Notes under the pieces: generated by a model | Seen by the model: the letters and a program-made list of their open reading frames with translations, nothing else | Database searches by the model: none | What the model was told of the DNA's origin: nothing | Shown: one piece after another, positions 26,534 through 34,854 of the stretch | How positions within the stretch are numbered: position 1 is the first letter of the stretch | Layout of the letters: each line of letters begins with the position of its first letter | Assembly (NCBI RefSeq): GCF_903166585.1 | Contig: NZ_CAESCM010000011.1 | Coordinates: 18,204-82,203, forward strand | From: Pedobacter ghigonis | GTDB lineage: Bacteria; Bacteroidota; Bacteroidia; Sphingobacteriales; Sphingobacteriaceae | Reading direction: 5' to 3' | DNA: 64,000 nucleotides | Translations under genes and position numbers: made by a program

Positions 26534-27322
26534 TTATTGATCCGGCTGCAACCAGTCTTGTTTTTTGGTATTAAGTTGGTATTTGAATACTCCTCCTCTC
26601 ATGCCTACATAAACCGTATTGTTGTGGTAAACGATTGAGTTTGGGGAGAGGTAATATAACCAGTTGGTGTTGCTATACAAGGTTGTGATGTTGAGCTTAT
26701 CATCTATGGATAGTAATGCGGATGCTGATGCGATGAGGAAATGTTTGTTGTTGTTTACAGTGATTGCCCTTGGAGCTGAAGGTAAGCTCAGGTAATTTGA
26801 TGCGCTCCATTTTTCTCCTTTTTTTTCGATTTGCAGGATTGAACCTAGGTTTAATGACATGTGGAAAAGGCCTTCTATGGCGTAGATTTTTCCATCGCGC
26901 TGTATAAACTGCTGGAGATTTGGGCGAGCGATCAGGTAATTTGCTTTTCCATCGGCGGAGAACCAGTTTAAGCTTCCGCCAAATTCTCCGTTATTAAAGC
27001 CGACTAAATAACCGTCATCTAATTGGAGTACGGTGCGGGTGCCGGCAAAAGGGCTATAAAATTCCTGGTTTTTCTCAGGTTTCCGGCTTTCGATTTCAAA
27101 TGGAAGGTCATTTTTTTTGCCGTTAATTCCTTTTTCGACTTTAACCTGATTGTCCTGGATGTAGACGCGGTAATCGCCGCTATGGCTATAGCTTAGCAGT
27201 GTGTCTCTACCGGATGGAAATGAATGGCTTTTCCGGTCTGCGACCAGAGAACTTTCTTTCTGGGCTTTTAGGCCTATGGGGAGGTTCAGCGAGAGAAATA
27301 AGAGCGTAATTAAGGTTTTCAC
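26534..27322 (-). CDS. Exported beta-propeller-like hypothetical protein
   Basis: The protein has 262 residues. The signal peptide is MKTLITLLFLSLNLPIGLKAQ. The mature part has repeated beta-strand blocks (LQLDDGYLVGFNNGEFGGSLNWF; IYAIEGLFHMSLNLGSI; SIVYHNNTVYVGMRGGVFKYQL) suggesting a small propeller. No catalytic motif is seen. It is probably periplasmic. It is the last chromosomal gene before the island's left att site. Confidence 0.6.
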   Translation of the reverse strand: MKTLITLLFLSLNLPIGLKAQKESSLVADRKSHSFPSGRDTLLSYSHSGDYRVYIQDNQVKVEKGINGKKNDLPFEIESRKPEKNQEFYSPFAGTRTVLQLDDGYLVGFNNGEFGGSLNWFSADGKANYLIARPNLQQFIQRDGKIYAIEGLFHMSLNLGSILQIEKKGEKWSASNYLSLPSAPRAITVNNNKHFLIASASALLSIDDKLNITTLYSNTNWLYYLSPNSIVYHNNTVYVGMRGGVFKYQLNTKKQDWLQPDQ

Positions 27323-27793
27323 AACTGTTAAGTTATGTTTTTAGTTTAAATTAGGGCCGCTTTCGCGAAAAACAGGAATAAAAAATCTATAACTAATAAC
27401 CAGCTATTTATCTATAAACACCAATCAATCATCTACTAATTCTATAGGATTACTTTCCTATGCAAAAAGTAACCTACCTTTAGGTATCAATAAGTTACAG
27501 GAAATAATCTGAAAATTGTATAATAGTCATGTATATAATAGGAAAATATATACAATTTAATATTAAATCAGTACTTCGTACAGTAGTGCAATATCATCTA
27601 TTTAAATATTAGATTTAGCAGTTTTAAGAATTACAACATTTTTAACAACTCCCTATTACAGTATGTTTAATAAATTATACTCATGTCATCATCAAGCAGT
27701 AAAATAAATTAAACATTAAACGCTAAGCTACTAAATTATTAGTATAAATATTTTTTGTATCTTGAGACTTTTATAAATCAATTATCACTCTCA
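27323..27793. other. Spacer containing the left att site of the island
   Basis: Up to 27449 the spacer is chromosomal upstream region of the exported protein. From 27468 the sequence becomes strikingly AT-rich and belongs to the island. It has no gene. Confidence 0.6.
27450..27467 (-). other. Left att site (attL)
   Basis: Minus strand reads TTTTGCATAGGAAAGTAA. It is identical to the mnmE end at 15 of 18 positions and still encodes Phe-Cys-Ile-Gly-Lys-stop. An in-frame TAG lies just upstream, so no more of mnmE is present here. Confidence 0.78.
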
Positions 27794-28648
27794 ATGAAGA
27801 AAAGAATTCCATTCAAAAATTATCGTTACCATTTAGTGCCCGTTAAATCAGACCAACTATCTATATTCAATAAAGAAATTACTGTTGAACAATTAAAAGA
27901 AAAGAAAAATCAATTTTTTAGCGAGATATTATTAGCAAATAAATCAATAAGGGGAATCAATACGGCTCAATTACCTATAGAAATAGATTATGCTGAAAAT
28001 GATATCTTTATAATGAAGCTTGCTGTAGAGAGAAAGACGACATTATATAAGGATTTCAAACCATTGGACTTTAATAATCAACCATTTATATACATTGCGA
28101 TAAATAATGATTCAGAAGTTCAAAAGATATTAATTGAAGATAATCAAAGCGCTTTTAAAAAAACGAGTACAGTAAGAAATATATTGCAGCATGCATACAG
28201 CACTCTGCTCGCCAAATATGAACTTACCATTCACATTGAACCTGTTGTAGATCAAGGATCATTTTGGGATTTTGTTGGAAAAAACCAGAAAAAGATAGAG
28301 AAACTTGAATTTGAAATTGTTAAGCCAAATCTTGCTAGCATTTCAAAATCTTTAACAGAGCCACTAAAACACCTCATTGACGTGACAAACAGTCACAAGA
28401 CTAATATCAGTCTTAAAGCTCCTGAGAATGGTGTCCTTGAAAACATTAACAAAAAAAACACTCATCTAAATAACTTAGTTAATTATAGTAACGAGGGTGG
28501 TGGAGATAATATTAAAATGAAACTCAAAGGTATTAAAAAGAAAGTTAGTACTTCAAATATGGTTAAGGAAACCTATATTGATTCCGCAGAATTTGAAAGC
28601 ACCAACCAGTTAAAGTTGATAGACGTATGGAATAAAATCTTTGAATAG
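27794..28648 (+). CDS. Unrecognised cytosolic protein, first gene of a two-gene module
   Basis: The protein has 284 residues from the ATG at 27794 (a TTG at 27755 is possible). It is Lys/Asn-rich and has no TM segment or signal. The N-terminal ~165 residues look alpha/beta (YHLVPVKSDQLSIFNKEI; FIYIAINNDSEVQKILIED; LTIHIEPVVDQGSFWDFVG). The C-terminal ~90 are polar and basic (MKLKGIKKKVS). I do not recognise it. It is followed after 3 bp by a four-TM protein gene, a sensor-plus-membrane-effector layout seen in several antiphage systems. A defence role is inference from this layout and the island setting. Confidence 0.6.
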   Translation: MKKRIPFKNYRYHLVPVKSDQLSIFNKEITVEQLKEKKNQFFSEILLANKSIRGINTAQLPIEIDYAENDIFIMKLAVERKTTLYKDFKPLDFNNQPFIYIAINNDSEVQKILIEDNQSAFKKTSTVRNILQHAYSTLLAKYELTIHIEPVVDQGSFWDFVGKNQKKIEKLEFEIVKPNLASISKSLTEPLKHLIDVTNSHKTNISLKAPENGVLENINKKNTHLNNLVNYSNEGGGDNIKMKLKGIKKKVSTSNMVKETYIDSAEFESTNQLKLIDVWNKIFE

Positions 28649-28651
28649 CTT

Positions 28652-29095
28652 ATGTTAAAGAACAGTTGTATATTTTTTGGTTTAGGTATCTTGATGACTG
28701 GGTTCTGTTATTCAATTAAAAGTGAGTTTTTAGCCAAATTTTTACATCAAAATATAATCAGCCTAACGATTACCCTAATAGCAATCACATCTGCTGTTAG
28801 AGCAATTATTTTGAGCAAGTTAACCGAGATTAAAATAGCACATAAGGAAATTGATTTTTCTGAAACATTCAAAGAATTAAAAATATCCATTTATGAGCAG
28901 GTTGCTATGATTGTAATATCGATAGTTACAATAACAATTGGAGACAGTAAAATTATTGCAAATGACGCTAGTTGTACAGCATCATTTGCGGTAGACTCTA
29001 TTTTAACTGCTGTGCTTTTTTATAGCATATATATTTTATATGATACGGCAATTGCAGTAATTGATATTTTTATAGCATTAAGTAAAAAAAGTTAA
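28652..29095 (+). CDS. Small four-TM membrane protein, second gene of the module
   Basis: The protein has 147 residues. Hydrophobic segments lie at about 5-22, 31-52, 86-105 and 115-145. Between the second and third is a charged cytosolic-type stretch (LTEIKIAHKEIDFSETFKEL). It has no known motif. The start is 3 bp after the previous stop, so translation is coupled. A small polytopic protein tied to a soluble protein in a defence-rich island could be a pore-forming or membrane-disrupting effector; this is inference. Confidence 0.6.
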   Translation: MLKNSCIFFGLGILMTGFCYSIKSEFLAKFLHQNIISLTITLIAITSAVRAIILSKLTEIKIAHKEIDFSETFKELKISIYEQVAMIVISIVTITIGDSKIIANDASCTASFAVDSILTAVLFYSIYILYDTAIAVIDIFIALSKKS

Positions 29096-29172
29096 ACGCG
29101 TTTATTTTAAGGTAATCTGTCATTAATCTATGCAATTTAGTTTTTTCAAAGGGATATTTATAATATTAGTTT

Positions 29173-30192
29173 CTATAAGTAAACTGCCATCCATTCGGGC
29201 TTTGTTTTAATAGTTTGTAAAAATGGTCGCTTCAAGAATTTACGGTCTTCAAACATTTCTAATTCATAATCTTCGATTGTGTCATCTAAAATTTGTTCGT
29301 ATGTCTGCCCTAATTTTCTATCTCTACTCCTAAAAAGTCTGTTTGCAACTGTTCTTAGTTCTGTTTTTGAAAAACCCCTAGTTTCTTCATTGTAACGTTC
29401 TTTGATTTGGAATAACCAGTCCCAAGTTGATAATTTATCGGCATCATTATCAAAATCAATTTCGATATCCGCTATTCTTAGTGTTCTGTAGTCTAAGTCG
29501 GCACTGTCGTTAATTGAAACTAAAACCCCAATTGGAATATGCGTGGTGTCGTATGCATAAAATGAAACTCGACCTGCATCAAAAGGATTTTTTGTGCTTT
29601 TACATTTCTTGTTACATTTGCTGCAAAGCGGAACTAAGTTTTGAAAATTCACTGTAGCGAATGGAAAATCTGCTTTAGGCAAATAATGGTCATTATCCTC
29701 TCTATAATGTGTTTCTGCTGATTCTATTGGAGATAAACCACAACATGGACAGAACTTAAATTCAGGATTAGCTGACCTCAATTGATTATAATAATCAAGC
29801 TTTTCGCCAGGTACTTCTGCTCTGTCTATTAGATAATCATAAAATTTTACCAACAAAGGTTTCATATCATCTTTTACAACATCCGCTAAAGTGTCTAACT
29901 CGATTGGAGTCAAAGTTCCTGCACACAACTCATCAATTCTATTATTCACATTGAAAGCTTCTCTTATGTCTGCTCTTTGCTCGTCAGTTAAGGTTTTACA
30001 CTTTTGGTAAATTGCATCAACATCAATTTTTAACCAAGCGTATGCGTTATATATTGTTTCAAAATTTGCTTCAAGTAAAGCTGAACAAGTCGATGCGTCA
30101 GAAGCATTACACCACACTTGACAAACCAAATGCTCAACGTATGAATGCAAAGTAAATATTGGATGATTTATTGGTCGGTAGGTTCTCAGCAT
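29173..30192 (-). CDS. HNH endonuclease, last gene of the type I restriction operon
   Basis: The protein has 339 residues. CPCCGLSP, then DNDHYLPKADFPFATVNFQNLVPLCSKCN forms a full HNH zinc-finger nuclease: two Cys pairs, Asp-His, the Asn of NFQNLVP, and His. The N-terminal ~140 residues are helical. It overlaps the AAA ATPase stop by 1 bp. An ATPase plus HNH pair is also the architecture of Septu, and it differs in sequence from the pair at 7-9.4 kb. It likely acts as a second, ATPase-controlled nuclease alongside the restriction enzyme. Confidence 0.78.
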   Translation of the reverse strand: MLRTYRPINHPIFTLHSYVEHLVCQVWCNASDASTCSALLEANFETIYNAYAWLKIDVDAIYQKCKTLTDEQRADIREAFNVNNRIDELCAGTLTPIELDTLADVVKDDMKPLLVKFYDYLIDRAEVPGEKLDYYNQLRSANPEFKFCPCCGLSPIESAETHYREDNDHYLPKADFPFATVNFQNLVPLCSKCNKKCKSTKNPFDAGRVSFYAYDTTHIPIGVLVSINDSADLDYRTLRIADIEIDFDNDADKLSTWDWLFQIKERYNEETRGFSKTELRTVANRLFRSRDRKLGQTYEQILDDTIEDYELEMFEDRKFLKRPFLQTIKTKPEWMAVYL

Positions 30193-31931
30193 TAGTTTGC
30201 GGTTTGAATTTTATTTAAACGTGCTAAAACCATATCTTTTTCAATTGACTCACCAAGCTTTTTAAGTTTGGATTTTACCTTTTCTACATCTTGCTTTGAA
30301 TTGATGTTCTCGAATTTGATATTTTCCAATTCAGAATTTGACAAATCACCAATTGATTGGTCATAATGAAATAATCTGTCTAAAATTAATTCTACTGATG
30401 TTCCGTAAGTATTAAAGGAACTATCTAATTCTGAAACTTTCTTCGCTGTGGTATTTCCCTTCACGTCTTTTTCAAATAGAACAACATTGTCGGGCAAACA
30501 ATCTGAAATAATAAAAGGAGAGTGAGAAGTTAATAGGACGTCCTTTAATAAATGTACATTATAGCTTCCATTCGGATGCTCTCCTTTATTACCTGCGGTA
30601 ATACTATCGTTTAATATTTTCACAAATTTGGCTCTCCAACTTGGATTAAAATGTGTTTCGGGTTCGTCCAATAATAAGAGAGAGCGCTTATCTTTTAGCA
30701 ACAAACAAATTCCCATTGTGTGAATAAATTGATGTTCTCCATCTGAAAAACTTCTTAAAAGTAAATCTTTAATTTCTCCTGTTTTCTTTAACTCCTTTGT
30801 AATGTAGAAATCTAAGAAATGAAAAACATCTTGCCTCGGGCTTCCTATTGGCAATTTTCCATCTGTGTAAACGCCTTTAGAACGGTACACATCTTTTTTC
30901 GTTTCTTCATCAACAAAATGATTATTCAATTCATACAACAATCTGAAAAACTGAAAACACTCTAACGAGTTATTATGAAAATGTACTTTGAAGGCATCCT
31001 TCGTGGCGTCATTCACATAAAAATCTAACCAAAGTGTTTTCGTTTTGTGGTCTAAAAACCAAGAAGTAGCACATTTTTTAAGGTCGTCTAGTTGTTGCTG
31101 TTCTATGAGTTTTAAAATTGGAATCGTTGTTTGCTTTTTAGTTTTCTCGTCTTCAAAAACAAAATCGTGTAATTGAATATTCATTCTGAAACTTTTCAGA
31201 CCCAATATTCCTGTATTGTCTATATCCCTTAATGGTGCTAATGTTTCTTTACTCTCAAACAAAAGACAAGCAAGCAAAACTGCCTGACTCATATTGTTGT
31301 CAATATAAATTAGACTGTTTTCAGGTTCGTCAAAGCGTTCATAATTATCTCTTGTTGCTTGTTTATATTCATCTAAGTGGATTAAGCGACTTTTAATGAA
31401 CGGTAAACTTAATATTTCATTTTCGCCTGAAGAGTAACCAATAATATGTGCAGGTAGATATACTTTTCCTTCTGCCGCACTGTCTCTTAACTTTGGTGGA
31501 ACTAAAGAAACTTCATTCCTTTCAGTGTTTCCAAATGGAAATGACTGAATAAACATTTTCGGCTCTTTTCCTTCTTCCTTGGTGATAGTTACTTTGTCGA
31601 ATAATGCGACAACATAACCTTTACGGTTATGCTGCCCAATCAAATATTCTAAAGTGAAAGCATCAGGTGTACATCCATTTCGGTTAAAGTTCTTCGGGTC
31701 TTTTATGCTTTCAGGTAAATATTTTGCAACACAAACTTCCAAGTGATAAAATATATTTGCTAATGCCTCTAATACGTTTGACTTACCGCTACCATTTAAA
31801 CCTGCAAAGCAGAATGGGCGAAAAGCACCCATTGCTTCGGTATCTGCCAAAGTATGAAAATTGATTTCAAAACCTTTTTGCAAGCTTCTGAAACCTTCTT
31901 CGTTTTCTATTTTGAGTTTTAATAGTTTCAT
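30192..31931 (-). CDS. Restriction system-associated AAA family ATPase
   Basis: The protein has 579 residues. It opens MKLLKLKIENEEGFRSLQKG, with Walker A GLNGSGKSN (44-52), signature-like RSFSDGEHQF, Walker B SLLLLDEPETHFNP, and the switch LTSHSPFIISD. It is an SMC/OLD-like ATPase without a TOPRIM domain. It fits a family I recall as restriction system-associated AAA ATPases next to type I genes. It overlaps hsdS by 1 bp and the HNH gene by 1 bp. It probably couples DNA sensing to the HNH nuclease. Confidence 0.83.
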   Translation of the reverse strand: MKLLKLKIENEEGFRSLQKGFEINFHTLADTEAMGAFRPFCFAGLNGSGKSNVLEALANIFYHLEVCVAKYLPESIKDPKNFNRNGCTPDAFTLEYLIGQHNRKGYVVALFDKVTITKEEGKEPKMFIQSFPFGNTERNEVSLVPPKLRDSAAEGKVYLPAHIIGYSSGENEILSLPFIKSRLIHLDEYKQATRDNYERFDEPENSLIYIDNNMSQAVLLACLLFESKETLAPLRDIDNTGILGLKSFRMNIQLHDFVFEDEKTKKQTTIPILKLIEQQQLDDLKKCATSWFLDHKTKTLWLDFYVNDATKDAFKVHFHNNSLECFQFFRLLYELNNHFVDEETKKDVYRSKGVYTDGKLPIGSPRQDVFHFLDFYITKELKKTGEIKDLLLRSFSDGEHQFIHTMGICLLLKDKRSLLLLDEPETHFNPSWRAKFVKILNDSITAGNKGEHPNGSYNVHLLKDVLLTSHSPFIISDCLPDNVVLFEKDVKGNTTAKKVSELDSSFNTYGTSVELILDRLFHYDQSIGDLSNSELENIKFENINSKQDVEKVKSKLKKLGESIEKDMVLARLNKIQTAN

Positions 31932-33289
31932 TAAACGGTAAGCTTTGCTCTTTTAGTTTTTTCATCAAATACTTGTTTCACTTTTCCCTCTTTCAAAAGC
32001 TCAAAAACAAATCCTTTAGCTTTATCATATATTTCTTGTTCTGAAAACTTTTTTTCGTTTAATTCGTCTTTATCAAGTCTTTCAAGCAATAGTTGAATTG
32101 ATTTGGTGTTACTATTTTCATTGAAAAAAGTAAAATCATTTTCAAGCAACACTTCTAAATCTACAGCGGTATTAAAATCCAATTCTCCTTTAAAAGCTAA
32201 TTGTGAAGTAGCATCTATAAGGATTTGAATATTTTTTCCTGATTCCCGCAGCTTGTTTTTCAGTTTAATTAATTTCAAAATCATTCTTGCAAATAAATTT
32301 TGCAATTCAAGAGGAGGGACAATGAATTCTATTTCAATCAAATCTTTAATATTGATTCTTTTTACAGTAGCTCCAATAACTTTTTTACTAATCATAAATT
32401 GAGTTCCATCAGAAAGCAATTGAGACCAAAAGAAAACAGGATTAATTAAATTTTCATCAGCTCTAAAAAGCATTACTCTTTGACCAAGGCTAATGTTTAA
32501 ATTGGGAGGTATAATTGCAGCATCTCCTACACTACCTTCTCTTCCAAAAATAATGTCATTTTCTCTTGGTTCTAATCTTGCTATCCTTGTTATATGGCTT
32601 GCCGCTGATATGTATTTCATACTATCCCAAAGAATTTCCCCATTTTTTATTTCAGAAGTTCTAATACAGGGATATTCGGATTTTACTTCTAAATACTCGG
32701 GAGTGGAATGTGGACAATCAATAACATTTGTAGAAATATTATTTAGGCTTAATTTCTCCCATTTTTTGTTATTTAAAAATGAGTCCCCAAACATATCTGA
32801 AAATGTGGAACGCCTTAATTCATCAAATAGATTTATTGAACTTTGTCTTTTTTCTAGAAGAGATTTTGCTTTATCCAAAATAGCAATAACCTTATTTTGT
32901 ATTTCAAGTTCAGGAATTGGTATTTCGATATTTTCAATATAATTCTTTGATATATGCTTTAACCCAGCACCTTTAAAACCTTCTTCAAGTATTTGGATAT
33001 TACTTGATAAATAGTAATAGACAAACTTCGTTTTAATATCATCAATTCTATTTATAGTCACTATACAGTCTGTTGAAGTTGAGAATGGCTCATCAACATA
33101 GTGAATGCTCGGACTGCCACCTGTGCCGAAAATCAATGCTTCATCAAAATATTGCTCTGTATCAATCCATTTTGACAAGTTTTGGCTTGATGTGTAAAAT
33201 GGGAATCGACCTTTTTCAAGACCATCACCTGCCTTTACTCTTGACTTAGGTGCAAACCAGAAAATATCCTTGAACTTTTCTTTTCTCAT
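31931..33289 (-). CDS. hsdS: Type I restriction specificity subunit
   Basis: The protein has 452 residues with two target-recognition domains: ~1-150 (FPFYTSSQNLSKWID ... KHISKNYIENIEIPIPELEIQ) and ~180-345 (LSLNNISTNVIDCPHSTPEYL ... IGATVKRINIKDLIEIEFIVPP), each followed by a coiled spacer. The last ~95 residues extend beyond the second spacer, ending in a helical tail (FELLKEGKVKQVFDEKTKRA). It sets the DNA sequence recognised by the methylase and nuclease. It begins with an ATGA overlap on hsdM. Confidence 0.88.
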   Translation of the reverse strand: MRKEKFKDIFWFAPKSRVKAGDGLEKGRFPFYTSSQNLSKWIDTEQYFDEALIFGTGGSPSIHYVDEPFSTSTDCIVTINRIDDIKTKFVYYYLSSNIQILEEGFKGAGLKHISKNYIENIEIPIPELEIQNKVIAILDKAKSLLEKRQSSINLFDELRRSTFSDMFGDSFLNNKKWEKLSLNNISTNVIDCPHSTPEYLEVKSEYPCIRTSEIKNGEILWDSMKYISAASHITRIARLEPRENDIIFGREGSVGDAAIIPPNLNISLGQRVMLFRADENLINPVFFWSQLLSDGTQFMISKKVIGATVKRINIKDLIEIEFIVPPLELQNLFARMILKLIKLKNKLRESGKNIQILIDATSQLAFKGELDFNTAVDLEVLLENDFTFFNENSNTKSIQLLLERLDKDELNEKKFSEQEIYDKAKGFVFELLKEGKVKQVFDEKTKRAKLTV

Positions 33290-34836
33290 CCTAATAAGTT
33301 TTTAAGTTCCTCCATTTCCTTGCGTATTTCATCTTCTAATTGAAACAAGGATTTAAGAATTTCTTGCGGTGGGTCATAGGTTTTTACTTCATATTCGTAC
33401 TTCTTGTATTTGTTGTAAGTCAAGTCTAAACCATTGTCTTGAATTTCGGATATTGGAACGAAGAAATGTTCAGTTCTTTCTATAGGTGTATTCGTAAACC
33501 TGTTTTTATATGCGTCAATAGCGATTGGAAGAGGATTTTCGGCTAATTTTTTTCTGTTATCATCTAAACTATAACCGTCATTTTTTAATTCATAAAACCA
33601 AACCTTTTCAGTATGCCAAGTTTGGCTCTCTTCTTCTGCTTTTGTAAAAATTAAAATCGCTGTTTTAACTCCAGTATATGGTTTGAATGAACCACTAGGT
33701 AGTGAAATAACCGCCTCTAATTGATTGTCCTTTAAAAGTATCTCTCTTGTTTGTTTTTGGTTTTTGCTTCCACCAAAAAGTACACCTTCAGGGATGATGA
33801 TGGCTGCTTTACCTCCCGGACGTAACATTTTGGAAATACGAACTAAAAAGAGCAATTCACTTTGAGTACCATCAATTTTTAATTTGTCACTCATACCGCC
33901 TTTGTCAATTCTGCCAGTAAATGGTGGATTTGCCATTATCACAGAATATTCTCCATCTTGATAATTTTGGTCGTATTTTTTTGAAAGTGTATCTGTATTT
34001 TCAATTTGAGGAATTTTAATACCGTGAAGCATTAAGTTCATCAAACCAATTCTTACCATTGTTTGGTCAACATCAAATCCATAAAATGTTTTTTCGTGGA
34101 GATTTTCCCAAACTTCTTGTTTTGATATTTTATCACCTCCATATTTTTTGAAACGCTTTAGTCCGTTTTCGTCTTCTGTAATTTCTTCGGGACTTGTATA
34201 TTTTGTCAATATATGCTGGTAAGCTCCTACCAAAAAACCACCTGTACCGCAAGCAGGGTCACAAATTTTGTCTGTCCAGTCAGGGTCTATAATTTCACTC
34301 ATAAACTGAATCAGGTGTCTTGGAGTACGGAACTGACCGTTCTTTCCTGATGAACCAATTTCGTTGATTAAATATTCGTAAACATCACCCTGTGTGTCTT
34401 GAAATTGCTGCCCTGCATCTTGCTGCGTTTTAATGTCTTCAAATATTTCATCAATTGCTTTTACTGCTTCATCCAATAAAGCAGAATTGTTGATGATAAA
34501 GATTGCATCCTGCATATACCTTGTATAAGGCTGTGAAGGGTCGTTTAGGTTTTTAATGAATGGAAAAGCCTTTTTAGAAACTACTTCCAGCATAGTGTTG
34601 GGGTCAAGCTGTGAGAAGTGCGACCAACGACAATCCTCATTTCCTTCAAAAATGGAGTTGTACTCTTGTTCGGAAAATGTTGTCTTTGCTTTTTCCAAGG
34701 AGTCTGCATCATCAATTCTACGCATAAAAAGCAAATAAGAAATTTGCTCAATAGCTGTAATCGGATTTGTAATCCCTCTGCTCCAGAACTTGTCCCAAAG
34801 CTTATTGATATTAGATTTTAGTTCGTTTGATAACAT
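33286..34836 (-). CDS. hsdM: Type I restriction DNA methyltransferase subunit
   Basis: The protein has 516 residues. An N-terminal helical HsdM_N domain (LWDKFWSRGITNPITAIEQISYLLFMRRID) is followed by an SAM-dependent N6-adenine methylase with DPACGTGGFL (motif I) and ANPPF (motif IV). Both catalytic motifs are intact. It modifies host DNA so that HsdR does not cut it. It overlaps hsdS by 4 bp and sits 18 bp after hsdR. Confidence 0.93.
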   Translation of the reverse strand: MLSNELKSNINKLWDKFWSRGITNPITAIEQISYLLFMRRIDDADSLEKAKTTFSEQEYNSIFEGNEDCRWSHFSQLDPNTMLEVVSKKAFPFIKNLNDPSQPYTRYMQDAIFIINNSALLDEAVKAIDEIFEDIKTQQDAGQQFQDTQGDVYEYLINEIGSSGKNGQFRTPRHLIQFMSEIIDPDWTDKICDPACGTGGFLVGAYQHILTKYTSPEEITEDENGLKRFKKYGGDKISKQEVWENLHEKTFYGFDVDQTMVRIGLMNLMLHGIKIPQIENTDTLSKKYDQNYQDGEYSVIMANPPFTGRIDKGGMSDKLKIDGTQSELLFLVRISKMLRPGGKAAIIIPEGVLFGGSKNQKQTREILLKDNQLEAVISLPSGSFKPYTGVKTAILIFTKAEEESQTWHTEKVWFYELKNDGYSLDDNRKKLAENPLPIAIDAYKNRFTNTPIERTEHFFVPISEIQDNGLDLTYNKYKKYEYEVKTYDPPQEILKSLFQLEDEIRKEMEELKNLLG

Positions 34837-34854
34837 TTGTTTTTTCTCTTTTTG

